From: Rhizopus arrhizus
Taxonomy: Eukaryota > Mucoromycota > Mucoromycetes > Mucorales > Rhizopodaceae
Reading direction: 5' to 3'
Assembly (NCBI GenBank): GCA_024220505.1
Contig: JAKZZE010000017.1
Coordinates: 744,001 to 808,000 of the forward strand
DNA: 64,000 nt
The notes beneath the pieces are model-generated. The model was not told where the DNA came from. It was given only the letters and a program-made list of their open reading frames with translations, and did not search any database. Both the position numbers and the translations under genes were made by a program. This document shows, one piece after another, positions 1 to 12,557 of the stretch (positions are counted from its first letter, which is position 1; each line of letters begins with the position of its first letter).

Positions 1-8
1 ACTTATAT

Positions 9-188
9 TCAAAAAACAGTAGTAGCATGGATGACGTTTACGAACGTCTCCCATCGCTCTCGATACTGCTCATTCTACCCAATACCATTGATAGATTATT
101 TAACAGATAAAATACGACCACCAGAAGCAAGAATACCAGTAGTACTCATGGTGCCAGCTGAAGTGCTCAGTTGAGAATCTTCATTCAT
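9..188 (-). CDS. possible short two-exon gene or 5' end of a gene cut by the window edge
   Basis: An ATG at 188 opens a Ser/Thr-rich frame of 28 codons (188-105). A GTTAAAT donor and a GGGTAG acceptor define an intron at 75-104. The next exon (74-9) adds 21 codons and a TGA, giving a 49-residue product. A GTAAAC donor inside the second exon could instead send the transcript on beyond the left edge, so this may be the start of a longer gene. I recognise no family. Only the splice phase and the open frame support it. Confidence 0.3.
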
Positions 189-1169
189 GATGAAGACTAG
201 TATCACTAATGAAATAAGAAAGATGTGAGAGATTAATTATTATTTTATATCAAGTATGGTTTACCTGTTTGAGTACGTGTATAATTAACGCTGTCACAAA
301 TTAATAAGGTATGAATATATGTTTGATAAAGTAAGAGAAAGAAGGAAATAAAAGGGCTTTGTATAATGTTGTGATTTTTTCAAGTTAGTGACAACCAAAT
401 AAGTCGGAAGCAATAGAACTTTTTAGATAGAAACAAGATGTTCTTTATTAAAGTGTGTTTATTTTAAGGGAGCTTAATCATAATTTCTTTATCTTGAGAT
501 GTATAATAATCGAGACGAATTTTTTTTCTGAAGGTATATGAATAATTTGTGAAAATAGAGTATAAGAGTACCGAGCCTCGCTCTCCTAACACAACACTCT
601 CATGGACCATTCGCTCGCCAACTATATGCAGAATCCTATATGAACTCGATTACCTATATCACGCTAAGATCCCACCTACTCCGCCCACTCACCTTGGGCA
701 AAGACTCTTAGAATGGCTACCCTCTTTTCCTTCTCACTAGTGTCTTTTACACTTGATCTCATTCACTTTTTCCAAAGTATTTTTACCCTTGATCCCAAAA
801 GGGTTTTTTAGTCACCACTATCCTTCCTTTATGAACTGCCTCGGGCGGAAAAGATGTAATATTACAATAGTACGCCCAATAGAGGTTTAATTATTTATAA
901 ATAAAAATCTGTTTAATCGTATAAGAGTACCGCAAGTGGATATAATTAGACGAGATACCACTTTTATTAAAATCACACAACCTTTTTTCCTTTTTTTGCA
1001 TAATTTTGATTTCAAAATCAGCACAAATAAAAAACATCTTCGGCATAGATATTGTTGGAGAATTAGCACAATTTCAAAATATACTTCTTTTGTTAACCTC
1101 AAGAACAAGTCATAAATGAGTTTTCAACTTTACTACGAAGATGTAATATATATTTTTATTGATGAGATA
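189..1169. other. intergenic, no supported gene
   Basis: AT-rich sequence. A 63-codon open frame at 549-740 and a 73-codon frame at 887-1108 (minus) have biased, low-information composition and no recognisable domain. I see no RNA gene. Confidence 0.5.
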
Positions 1170-1797
1170 AATAACTATGCTGTTGATATTAACGATGATG
1201 AAGAATAACTTCCTCTTGATAGCCTCACAAAATTTGAAGGGTATTTTGACCTCAAGCCTCTTGAACCCGAGCAGAAAAAGGACACCGAGATACAGGCAGA
1301 CAGCTTGTTCTCAGATAAGAATTTACAAGAAGGGACGTATAAAAAGTACAGTGATGACGTAAAAGAGCACTTTTTGGTGTACGAGAAAGGTTTGACTTCA
1401 GATAAAGTAGGAAAAGAATTAAATATTGTTCGCCGTACTGATTACAACTGGTTCAAAAAAGACTTAAAGTGTATTGAAGATAAACAATCTGACCAAAGCA
1501 AAAGGAAAGCTGGTAGACCAGCTATCTTGGATGTGGAACATCAGCATTACTTGGAACAGGAGTATAAATCCTTTCCTTCAACAAATTTGGATCAGGCTAT
1601 TGAAAGCCTCCAAGGCTGGAGTTCATAGATTCATGACCGAGAAATGTACTTTTTGAAAGACAAAGCACATTTCATTTTAAGGAAAGAAACTCTCCTAAAA
1701 GCATTTAGAAGGGAGGTAAATGGATTCAAATATGGGAGGTAGGCCTAGATCTCTAATCCGATTGTATGTTTATTGATGAGTCTGATTTTCATGCAAA

Positions 1798-1832
<35 letters not shown>

Positions 1833-2300
1833 ATGGCTTGGTCACAAAAATGAACACGAGCTGAAATTGTCCAACCTACAACAGCCAAAGCAAAAAGAAC
1901 TATAGACACAGTTACTAGGTATGACTTTAACTTTATTGCTATTATCTTAAATATTTTGGATGATCACAACAAATTCAATGTTCATTTCATTGTGATGAAT
2001 CCTGCTTCGATTCATATGGCAGAGAAAATAGAAAAATATATTGTAAGCTGTAATTATGGCTGCATCCATCTCCTACTCTGTTTGTCCCGAATTAATCCAA
2101 TTGGACAGTTTTGGTTTGTTGTTAAAAGCAAGTTGAAGAGAGAAAATCTTTTGGATGACGGAGCCCTTAGGATTAAAATCTCTGAAGCTTGTAATAAGGT
2201 TCTTTTGAGAGACTTGAAGGGTTTCTGTCGCTATTCAGCTTTAAAATTTGATGTATGCCTCAAGAAAAGTAACTTTAAATTTGGCAGTGTGTGCCAAAAA
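1170..2300 (+). mobile_element. decayed Tc1/mariner (IS630-superfamily) transposase relic
   Basis: The frame at 1305-1628 encodes a helix-turn-helix-like N-terminal region (KVGKELNIVRRTDYNWFKKD) followed by a GRPAIL linker, as in Mucoralean Tc1/mariner-type transposases. Around 1755-1800 a frame reads FIDESDFHANL, resembling the first catalytic Asp region of the DDE domain. At 1956-2345 the C-terminal part remains: a VMNPASIH segment where families carry the second Asp (VMDNAPIH-like), INPIGQFW in place of NPIEQFW, then KSKLKREN and FKGFCRYS-like sequence. Asp-to-Asn and Glu-to-Gly changes at presumed catalytic positions, frame breaks and a 30-A tract inside the domain show it is dead. I did not find terminal inverted repeats. 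Confidence 0.75.
1801..1830. repeat. A30 homopolymer inside the transposase relic
   Basis: Thirty consecutive A residues interrupt the relic just after the first catalytic-Asp region, where homologues have Lys/Arg-Met-Ala-Trp-Ser-like residues. LWLGHKN-like sequence follows the run. Confidence 0.9.
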
Positions 2301-3239
2301 TGGTTTTTTATTTGTGCTAATTTGAAATCAAAAGTGTACCAATGATTTTGGGAAAAAGTGTATTGAGAAGCGAAAAGAGGAATGTATGCGAGCAAATAGC
2401 AAAATGTACGACTGATATGATGGAACGTATTGCTGCTGATATGGTAGAATTATCATCCAAAAATGGCAGAATCGTCAGACAAGCGACGACGAACAAGAAT
2501 CTCAATCAAAGAAGATTCCAACCGTGAGGATGTCACAAAAGAGCCTCAGTAACAAACTACATTTACGGAACTAATTTTGATTTCGCAGGAATTCGAAATC
2601 GAGTATGCCAAGAGCTTGGTCTGATTACATTGTACATATGTAAACTAATATAAGATCCTTAAGTTTAAGTGCGCTTGTAATCATTGATCTCACAGATAGT
2701 CGTTCGCATGAGCTCTATAAAACCACTGGGCGAACAAGAATTCAAAAAACTACGAACCGACTGCTATCCTTTGGCAAGAAGGACCTGCATGCAAAAATTG
2801 TTGGATGCACTGTCAGTAGACAATGTTGATTCATATGACTTATGTGAGATAATCCCCATGCCAGTAATAGAATCATCTGATGATCCACTATGATCTTCGT
2901 GTTATCGAAGTCATAGCTGGCCAATGGTATTTCAGATAGAACATGCGTTAGAAACAGCAGTATCTAACTGATTTTTTTTTTTTACAGATCGACCTTATGT
3001 GCTCCCTCCTTCATCCCCTATTACAATGGTATGTAGTGAAGGAACCAGCGCATTAGACGGAGCAATATTAATTCTTTTAAGATTTAATGACTGAGTTAAA
3101 TTTAATTGATAAGTTTTTACAAAGAAAAAAAAAAGGGGGGGGAGGGGGAAGAATTCCAAAGAAACCTCATACACATACTGAAGATTTTTAGAATTGAGGT
3201 AAAGGTTGAAGGAATCAATGTCATAAGTGTGACGGCATT
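2301..3239. other. transposon-like debris without a supported gene
   Basis: Short open frames at 2342-2527 and 2684-2893 look protein-like in composition. I cannot assign them, and neither has a convincing start or splice context. A T-run plus acceptor near 2975-2988 is followed by a short open stretch. The A/G-rich run at 3124-3150 is low complexity. The region is probably more decayed mobile sequence. Confidence 0.4.
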
Positions 3240-3690
3240 ATGAGTATCATGGACGATTGTGAAAAGTCAACGATGATGTTAGTCAAGTTTGCTTATGGTT
3301 TTGGTGAAAGGGATGCAAAAAAATTACAAAGTGACACAGACAAGATCCATCGCAATGTAGCACGTCTCCTGAGTTAACCAAAGAATGCACACGGAAATCA
3401 ACCACGTATCATTACCGCCTTCACCCATGATTATCACATTTACTTTGAATCCTTGACCCTAATGAATGATCTCGTTTATGTCAGAAATTGAATAGCTGAA
3501 GTTGAAGGTCCCTATTCATCAATTGGTTTGAACAATGCTATAAAGCAAATGCCAAAAACTTTTGCTTGGCGTAATGCAGTCATAAGCTATATTGAGCAAG
3601 ACAAAGCTCCCAATTATGATACCAATTTTGGCACCCATACAATTCCTTCTTTTGCTCCTCACTGTTTCTTTTTTTTTAATTCTTTTTTAT
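3240..3690 (+). pseudogene. ORF relic with two in-frame stops, family unknown
   Basis: One reading frame starting at the ATG at 3240 stays protein-like for about 150 codons (MSIMDDCEK..., then PKNAHGNQPRIITAF..., then FAWRNAVISYIEQDK...). It is broken by only two nonsense codons (TAA and TGA), with no frameshift needed. That pattern suggests a recently inactivated ORF, probably from a transposable element given the neighbourhood. I do not recognise the family. Confidence 0.4.
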
Positions 3691-3699
3691 TATTTTCTT

Positions 3700-6527
3700 G
3701 AAATGATGTTACGGTCTACTAGTTTATGTTTCATTTTGTATTATTAGTTTGATGTTTTGCCATTGTTTTGTATCTCTTTTCATTTTTATATTTTGAATAT
3801 AAATATTGTTTCATTGTTATAACATCAAACAATCCTCAGACAGAGACAAATACATGCCAAAATAATAGAGCAGAGATGAAGTGATTTACAAAAAATCATT
3901 ACACAAAACAATATAGAGCAGCAACACAATTCTTTCATTCAAAAATGGCTAACGTCACCAAGTGCTGAACACACGACTGTAAGATATAGACGGGAACCTT
4001 TATATTTATAAATGCAACACCCTGTATTGATATTACTGGTACGAACACTATCTTAGTCCCCATGCATAGATACAAATATAATTTGAAGGGTTTTCCAGAG
4101 CGCTTGTTTGTTGCGGCATTTGTCTAAATATTTATGAGAATATAAAAAAAAAAGCTTTTGAAGATACTAAGCTAAAAGCTATTGGAAGCTTCTCTGATCT
4201 TTGTCATCCACTTCTTTTCTAGAAATTTGTTGCATTTTACTTTACTCTTACCAACTGATCAAATTTACTTAATTGGATTGAGCTCATGAGAATATGAAGA
4301 TGGACAAGCATGCAATAACCTCAGGTTTTGATAAACTTCAAAAGAATAGATAGGAACATTACCCATGACTAGGTAATAACCATTCTTGTACGAATACTGG
4401 TCCATTTCATTTATTGTGACATTCAGAAATCAACATAATATTTTGTAGCCGCCCCTTTACCCATGTGCCCCACATCGTCTTCTTGCTTTCTCTTTTTATT
4501 GATTGGAGTTGGAAGCCTCATGCAGCATTTAATTAAGACTACAGCAGAAATAGAGCCTAAGATCGTGGTTGTCTATGCTCATTTTTTGGGCATTCGGGCC
4601 ACTGTAGGTGAACTTTTCTTTAACTAGGTCATATCACGTTTCATGTTGATATGAAATGCAAATACATCAAGAAAGACGCCGTTTCTCGTATGCTCCATAT
4701 CGGTTCTCTCCTATTTTTGAATCTATTCCAAGCATTCTCGGATCTTTTCTTCACTGTTCCTATTTACAGGCTGAGACCGAGTTTTTTGTGAGAAAAGTTG
4801 CAGCATTTTCTCACAATATGGTTCACTGTGCTTTTGAATACTTTGAGTCCTGTGGATAGCTACCTCAATTACTCTACTGCGTGTTCTAAAACAGCTGATG
4901 GGTTTTCATCCGTACACTCTAGAACAAATGTTTATGCTCCCTATTGAAAGGACATGGATAATCAGCCTTTCTATGTTCCTCAAAGATGGTATAAGGTTTC
5001 TCTCATACTGTCTGACACATCTTTATGCTTTACGAGTGTGGACAACCAGTTGCTTTGCAGCGGTAGAAGCGCTCTGACACTTTTCAAATGACAATTTGAA
5101 GAAATCCATTTTGTCCTGACCAGCGGAGAGCGTTTAATTACGCTCGGTCAATGCTGCTCACATAGCGAATTTGGTGCTGACCTTTATGTCATCTTCTATC
5201 TGTACTGCCTCTGTCTTACTGTTTCCTTCTTGAAGCAATTTAGATAAATACTGCGTATAAAAGTTCAATATTTCAAAATCAGACTGCTCCTTGTCAACAA
5301 TGCAATCCACAAGGCTCGAACCTGGCATACTTGTCGACAATAGTCTCTTTCCGCCTTCATTCAAAAATTAAGTACTCCTTATGATAAATATTACACTGTA
5401 ATTATGACGATAAAAGAAAATTTGAGGACGAGAACACAGACATATTTTATATATCTCAAAAACGCCCAGATTTTTGAGACAAAACGTCCTGGGAATGAGA
5501 CGTTGAATTTGTCAATGTGGCGACATTTATTTTGAGAACTCGCAACACTTGCTTATGGAAGAATGCGACATCAATTTACAGAAAAAAAAAATCCATTCAA
5601 TGCAAATTTACTTGCTGGAAATAGTGTATCTACTAAATTAAGAAGCGACTGTGTTAAGTTGAAAAAAAAAAAAAAAAAAAAAAAAAAAAGATGCGCGAAT
5701 TTAAAGATCATTGTGCGCTGATTCATTTTGAAAAACCTGTATACCAAATTAAGACGATTTTATGTTGATTAATTAACATTCACAGTTTACTATTAAATCC
5801 TACCTTGCTTTATTATCTTGTATTATTCACAACATGTGCTACTATGTTTTTCTTTCCTTTTGAATGTCGGAATTGAACTATTCCCATTTGAGTATGGCAT
5901 CTAAATTAGGCGAATCCGCAGCAGTGATATAAGAAGTATCTTTTGTGAACTTCATCACAGAAAACGAATTTATGATTAATTAGAAGCAAGCACGGTAAAA
6001 ATCATTAATAGATGAGCTGAACTTAAGGAGAAAGAGAGAAAAAGGTTTGATCAAGCTATTTAAAAATTTCTTTTAGTACCTTAGGTTGTAATTTTTTTTT
6101 CAAAAAAAGGTTTCATGAATGTGTTTTGGGAGAAACATTGCCGAGATAGTTCAGTGTTTGCAAACAAAGTTAAGCTTTAAAATTCTAGACAAAAAATGCA
6201 ACGTACTTTTTGGTTTGCCCTTTTAAGAGCAAGTGTTGTTAAGCATAAAGAGACCAACTTCAAGATGACATATAATATTTCATTTTGTGTTTCCAAGAAA
6301 CCTTTTAATTTATGCAACGAAGATAGGCTGACTCCTTTTATATTCAAAGTCCGCTTGTATTTTATTTTATTCTATTTTAAAAAAGCTGAAAAATTCGCCC
6401 ATTTTTGTTTTTTGTTTCTTTTTTCTTTTATCTTTTATAAATTTTATTAATGAAAATGAAATTTTTCTTTAGTAAACTACTTTTATGCTTTTTAGGTTTG
6501 TCTTATTTAAAACATTTTTAGCAATAA
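3700..6527. other. gene-poor, AT-rich region
   Basis: No multi-exon gene could be assembled. Isolated frames at 4656-4859 (+) and 5158-5364 (-, ending STKFAM) may be relic fragments. A poly-A run lies near 5664-5689. The stretch at 6196-6450 is T-rich and lies just upstream of the next gene. Confidence 0.45.
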
Positions 6528-7551
6528 ATGAAGCTAACAATGTTTTCTTTTATCAAAGCATTATCAGCATCAACTATTTTTGCTTCACCACTCAAAGATA
6601 TATCAACCACTTCAATTGACCTTTCTGAAAACCAACTCAATACAAAAGGTGATGAAACACTTTTTGTCACTGTGACAAGAGTTGATGATCTTATTGATGA
6701 TGATGGTTCTCTTTTGGCCGAAAGAGTGATGGCTGTACGTGTGACCTTTGAAGTTTTTGAAAACCAAGTAAGAAAACGACGGTTTACATTAGTTTTTTAT
6801 TTGTTTATTCATCCATCGTCTTAGTTGATGTGTAACGGTCATCCTGTTGAAATCGGTGTATCTAACATTCAAGTTGAGGCTCAGATGGCTTCTAATCCTG
6901 AAAAATTAACGATTACAAGTGAAGAAGATGCTGCTATTCTGGCTGATAGTTTCGATGTGGGTCTTGTCACTGTTGAAGTTACTGCTACTCTTTTGGATGA
7001 ATTAAAGACGGATGATGGTATGACCTTCCGTCGTTTGGGTGTGAAAGAATTAATTACCGAAATCAATGGTCTCAAGGTTGTTCAAACTGAGGCTGCTCAG
7101 CAAATTTTGGATGTCTTTGATAACGGTTCATTGACCAAATGGGCTGTAGATCCTCTTACTGGTTTCATGCTTCCTGCTGAAGATGAAAGTACTCCAAGTA
7201 AGCTGACATAAAAAGAAAAAAAAAAAAAAAAAAAAAAACCTAATGTAAAAAAAAAATTAAAAATTAGCCATCACATTTGTAGACGATTCATTTTCTGACC
7301 GTGCTTTTGGTTGGTGGGATAGACAATCTACCCTTACTCAAGGTTTACTTGCTGGAATCGCTTGTGGTTTCACTAGCTTATCATTTATATTCGTTGTGGC
7401 TCACACCATTCTTAAGAGAAGAAGAGCATCTCAATACATGGCTGTTCATGAACAAGAGGAGGAAGAGATTAAGGAGCAACCTCCCGCTTATGTTGAACAA
7501 GGCAAAACGATGACAGAAGAACATGAAGAAAAGAAGCCTTTCTTGGCATAA
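6528..7551 (+). CDS. predicted type I single-pass membrane protein, unknown function
   Basis: Three exons (6528-6767, 6825-7197, 7268-7551) give 298 residues. The N-terminus is a signal peptide (MKLTMFSFIKALSASTIFAS). It is followed by an acidic ectodomain of about 190 residues rich in Thr, Val and Asp. A single hydrophobic span near residues 222-246 (GLLAGIACGFTSLSFIFVVA) is followed by RRR. The cytosolic tail is Glu-rich and contains PPAY, a potential WW-domain or Nedd4-type ubiquitin-ligase binding motif. Intron 1 is 57 nt with an in-frame stop. Intron 2 (70 nt) is mostly a poly-A tract. Start and end are clear, but I do not recognise the family. It converges with the Hsp110 gene 198 bp downstream. 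Confidence 0.8.
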
Positions 7552-7749
7552 AATCATGTGTACATCACAAATAATAATAAAAAACGTAATGTTTTTTTTT
7601 TTCTTCAAAAATTTCTTTATTGTTATTAAATACAAAAAAGAAAGTAAAAATTTAATCTAAAACATCTTGTTTTACTTTCCTTTTTTAACTATGTAGCAGA
7701 CAGAAGGTTGAATATAAATAAAATAATGCATAAACAAGAACGACTTTCT

Positions 7750-10213
7750 TTAATCAATGTCCATTTCATCCTTCTTGTTGTCTGAAGCTTCTTCCATTGG
7801 GGTATCAGCATCTGCCTCACTGGGTGCAGCGGGTTCTTCAATCTTGGGTGCTGGCTTAGGTTTATTCAATATGGGATTAGCAAAATAGATAATGGCTTCT
7901 TCCTCCTTTTTGATATCACGACTAAACAAGATAGGGGTCTCGCTCTTGGGAATTTGAGCTTGCTTGGCATTTTGTTCATCGATCCATCTTCCTGCACGTT
8001 CACAACGTTCGACAATATCTTGCTTTTCATGAGCAGGAATGTGAGCATACTTTTCATCCGTGCTCATGGCTTCTTGAGTCAAACGTTGAATGGTTTCACG
8101 AAGAGCGCGTTCGGCATGAGGACGTTCTTCGGCTTCACGATAACGCTCGACAACAGGGTTACCAATCTTCTTTAAGGCTTCCAGCTTTTCAACATAGACA
8201 GATTTGGGAGCGTCATAACCTTCGTCATAGATCCAGTCAACAACAGCATTCAGCTCTTCAGCAAACTTGTCCTTGACATCAGGGTCAATGTATTCAGACA
8301 GGGGGCCCAAAATCTTGTCACGCATTTCGTAGCCGTATTCTTCAAGAGAGTTCTTGGCAGCTTCAGTAGCAGCAATGAGCTTATCGTTAGCATACATTTG
8401 ACTTTCTTTTTCAGTATATTCATTGATGAGTTCCTTGGAGATACCAGTGGAACCAGAGACAACAGGCAGATCGCCCGTCTTGACGAGCTTCTTGACCTTC
8501 TTCACCTCCTTTTCTCCGTCCTTGTTCTTTACTTCTTCATCGACCATCTTTTCTTCGACACTATAAGCTGATTCGACAGACAGGATACCATGGATGTTGA
8601 GTCTAACCTTGACCTTGATTTGAGCAGGTCCATCATTGACGGGTTGAACATTCTTGATGGTGAACTGCCCGATCCAAGGGTTGATACCACGAGGCAAGAG
8701 TTCGGGCTTGGCGTAAACAGCTTGCAAAGTGAAGGGTTCACGGCGGTGGAAGGTCAAGATTTTAGTTGAAGGAATAGAGTTGTTGTTGTCAAAGACAACG
8801 ATTTCAGTATCTTCTTCCTCAGGCGTGGCTTCCCATGTGAGTTTGATGGGATATGAGCAAATGTCATGCACACGGAAATCACGGACCTTGAAAACAGGAG
8901 ACAGCATAGCACACTGAAGGGCAGCACCGCGAGCCATGGCTTCATCTTGGTTCAAGGTGGTCGAGACGTCCTTACCAAAGAACTTGGCAATCGAAGCCTT
9001 AATAGCAGGAATACGGGTAGTGCCACCCACGATTTCAATAAAGTCAATGTCATCGGGTTTCATGCCAGCGTTTTCGATGGCTTGACTCAAGATGGTCTCG
9101 GTACGGTTGAATAAGTGAGCAGCCCATGCTTCAAATTCTTCACGGTTCACTATAGCAGACACATCCTTGTCGTTCATGATGGATTCAATATTCACAGGCG
9201 CTTGAGGATTAGCCGAAAGAACCTTCTTGCAGCGTTCGGCAGCAACACGAAGACGCAAAAGGGCCTTCTTGTTGGAGTAGACATCAATCTTGAATTTTTC
9301 TTTGAATTGCTCAGCGAGCTTTTCGACAATGACCGCGTCAAACTCACGACCACCGAAATGTTGATCATAAGCACTGCCACGGACTGTCAGTTGGCCTTTC
9401 AAGAAGGAAACGACAGAGACAGAGTAAGACGAATGACCGATGTCAACAAAGGCCACATTCCTCGGTTTTTCCTCGGGTAAATCAAGTTTGGTGATACCAT
9501 AACCAAGAGCAGCGGCCGTCAAATCATTGACGAGACGTAAACAGTTCAAGCCGACCATTTCAGCAGCAGTAAGAACCGCACGACGCTGAACTTCAGTAAA
9601 CCAACCGGGAACAGTGATAACACAATCAGAGACGGGCCCCTTGATTTCGACAGCAGTGATCTCCTTCAGCTTGTGAAGATACATGGCCAAGAGTTGAATG
9701 TTTGAAAAGACTTGCTCTTCACCAAGATAGTTGACCTAAACAATTCGCATCTTTAGTTTCCTCGAACCTTTCCCTCTCTCTTTTCCCGTACCTTCACACC
9801 AGCTTGACCGTTCGCATCAGCTAACTCAGCCATAAGGTGACCCTTTTCAACTTCTTGAACTTCAGGGTCATCAATAGTACGACCCGCAAGACGTTTTAAA
9901 CTAACAACCGTGTTCTTTGCGTTACTGATTTCTTGAGTTTTTGCGCCCTCACCAAGGTATCTTTGTTGAGGACCAAAAGATACAATGGAACTATCAAGGA
10001 CAGATTAAAATACTGAATAATAACCTCTTTTTGATGTCTATTTCTTACGGTGTTGCACGGTTAGAGACTTCATTACAGATAACATCAATGCCACGGTTAC
10101 GAGCAACGGCAATAACAGCCTGAAGATTACCAAGATCAATACCCTATTATGCAACACGTTTTAGTCATGTAACAACAGAAAACGTCGAAAACAAAACTTA
10201 CAACAACTGACAT
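7750..10213 (-). CDS. SSE1: Hsp110-family chaperone / Hsp70 nucleotide-exchange factor (Sse1-like)
   Basis: Four exons on the minus strand (10213-10202, 10143-10049, 9990-9792, 9735-7750) give 763 residues, close to the usual fungal Sse1 length near 700. The N-terminal ATPase lobe starts GIDLGN and continues with [20 protein letters not shown] and [15 protein letters not shown]. This is the Hsp110 version of the Hsp70 fold. [18 protein letters not shown] and [13 protein letters not shown] mark the rest of the nucleotide-binding domain. A substrate-binding beta domain with an acidic/Lys-rich insert and a long alpha-helical C-terminus follow. The end is acidic (MDID), without the EEVD tail of cytosolic Hsp70. 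Known role of the family: ADP release from cytosolic Hsp70 and holdase activity. The first exon has only four codons. A heat-shock element lies about 110 bp upstream of the start. Confidence 0.95.
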
Positions 10214-10320
10214 TCTGCTTTATGATTTCAGGTTTGAAAAAGTAGTGAAAAAGAAAGTAATTTTTTTTTTTTCCTTTAAAAAATAATGAGTTTCCTCTAA
10301 AGTACTTTATGTTGCCCAAT

Positions 10321-10348
10321 GAACTTTCTACAACTTTCTCGGAAATTC
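10321..10348. promoter_or_regulatory. heat-shock element (HSF binding site) upstream of SSE1
   Basis: Six alternating units lie at exact 5-bp spacing: GAA, TTC, CAA, TTC, GGA, TTC at 10321, 10326, 10331, 10336, 10341 and 10346. Four match the nGAAn/nTTCn consensus perfectly and two differ by one base. It lies about 110-135 bp upstream of the Hsp110 start codon, with a CCAAT-like CCCAAT immediately to its left in plus coordinates. Confidence 0.8.
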
Positions 10349-10353
10349 TATGG

Positions 10354-12557
10354 GGTGTCAATTTAGCTTTAACAAGCCACGATTGAAGGTACATTCTTTC
10401 TTTTCTAAACTCTAAATAGCTAAAGATTATGTTTCACAGTAAAAGAAGAAGGACTTGTTATCATCTCGTTTAAAGAGAAACTCGATTAGATTATATGCTG
10501 ATGAGGCATATAAAAGATGGAATTTTATTTTGGTTTGCCATAACTCCGATGGTAATGTTTGCTCTTTTATGTTTGTAAAGAAGTCTGAAAGATATTCAAA
10601 AGGAGAAAGAAAAAAAAAAAAAAAAAAAAAAAAGAAAATAGATGGCAACTTGTACATTTAAAATATATTTTGTGGTTTTACAAAGAATTATAAGCCCAAT
10701 AACTTTTTATAAAAAGAACTCTAGACATCAATCGCTAATTCGGAAAGAAAAAAAACTTTTTGCGCTAAATTAGAATATGACTCAGTTGAACAAGCAGCCA
10801 AAGGCTACTTTTCTTGATTGACATTTTTATCAGCCACTGAATGTATTGAGAGAATTAAAGTGAAAATAAATGTTTATGATTTCATATTTAATAGTTATCT
10901 TCTCCCTTTGGATGATATTATAATAAAGAAAAAGCAACTAAAGATTGAATTCAATTATTAATTGAAGAAGATATCAGCCATCAACACTTTCTCTCCTTTA
11001 CAATCCTCCTCTTTCTTTCTCCTTTCCTTGTTGTCTAATAAACATATTAGAATAAAATAGGAAGGGGGTATTGTCCGTGAACATTAGGGGATATGATATT
11101 CTGTGTCAAGAAAAGAAGAGGGAATGTTTATTGATAAAAGTCTATATTCCAAATTCTTTGATCGCAATTGTTCATCACTGACTGTCTATTCCTCTTTAAT
11201 ACACGTGTACTCCCAAATTATGTATCACCCAAATGAACAAAACGTCTTTGTTTGGTCTAGAACGATTAAAAACAAAATTGCTTATTCTCTCATTTAAAAA
11301 TAATCGAAAGAAAAAAAGGAGGTGGGATGATGCATGAAATACTCTTTCTTTTTTTTCCTAGTGGAAAGGAGAATCCGAAAGTAACACTGATAAGCGCATT
11401 AAATCTGACGGAAAGAATATGGCCAATGTTCATTCTTTTATTAAAATTTGATAGGCAAAGGATGATCATAAAAATAACATTTTTTAATTTCAAAGTAAAA
11501 CATTTTTTATGTTTTACAGTTTACGATCAAAGCCTGTTCTATGACCTTCTTTTTTTCATGTGAAAAAATACCAAGGATTGACGACGATCAGTTTACAGTG
11601 GATATCATCCTTTCATATTAAAGTAATAATCAAGATAGGATGTTATAAATCTGATTGATATAAATGATTGTGTTGTTATCTAATATATTTTATAGGTTTA
11701 TTATAGACATCGAATCATTTAAACACTTTTATAAGATCTATAACAATAAGGTTGAAAAAGGGAAATCTTAATATTTTTTATCTGTGTCTGTGTGATGATA
11801 ATAATGTGTTGCCACCAGTCTGGTAGTGACATATTGTCAACTAATAATAAATGTCACATTGTTTATACCTCCTTTTTTATATTTGACTCCTTTAAACTTA
11901 TTACTCTTGTGTTTGTGCTCTTCTCTCTTTCCTTTCCCCCCCCTCCTTCCCCTTAAATACCTAAAACAGTTGCAGAAAGAGGGATAGTCTATGCTCAAAA
12001 GGAGAAGATGAAAAGACTTTGGTTTATAATCTGTGTGTGTGTGTGTTTTTAAAGAATAAAAAGATAAATGTTTATATAAGAATTGATTTCACTCGCAATT
12101 ATCATCATCATTCTCAGAGAATGAACAAAAATATTTAATGAAACAGTACTTTATAAATTGAAGCTTTATTTTGTGTGCCTGTGTGTGTGCGTGTGTGTAT
12201 GTGCTGATCCCACTTCTCCTTATTTCTACTCTTGTTGAAACACGTCATATAATTTATTTTACTTGTAAAAGCTTAAGAAAAATATAGTTTAAACCTATTT
12301 TTGATTTTAGTAGAAAATAAGAATTGATTGACTTTAAGGATAAGAAATAGAAAATAAACAGGCAGAGAAAGAGAGAGTGAGAGTGAGAGTGAGAAAGAGA
12401 GGAGGGGAGGAGGAGGTTAAAATTTGATGAACCGGTTTTGAAGATTACACAGCATTGAAGAGGGGAGATATTTCGATTTATTTAATACAAAATAAACTAA
12501 AATCTCTTTTCTTTTTCTTTCTAAACTCTTTTTACTTCAATTGTATAATCACATAGG
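10354..12557. other. long non-coding upstream region with simple repeats
   Basis: No gene is supported. It contains an A-rich run (10608-10633), TG/GT repeats (around 12033-12046 and 12179-12202) and a GA-rich tract (12364-12410). It probably holds the promoter and 5'UTR of the CP2-type gene that starts at 12558. Open frames at 10427-10661 are translations of homopolymer-rich sequence. Confidence 0.5.

Noticed and set aside
9115..9480. Long plus-strand frames antisense to Hsp110 and EF-G
   Set aside because: They are shadows of strongly biased codons in the real minus-strand genes and have no domain features.
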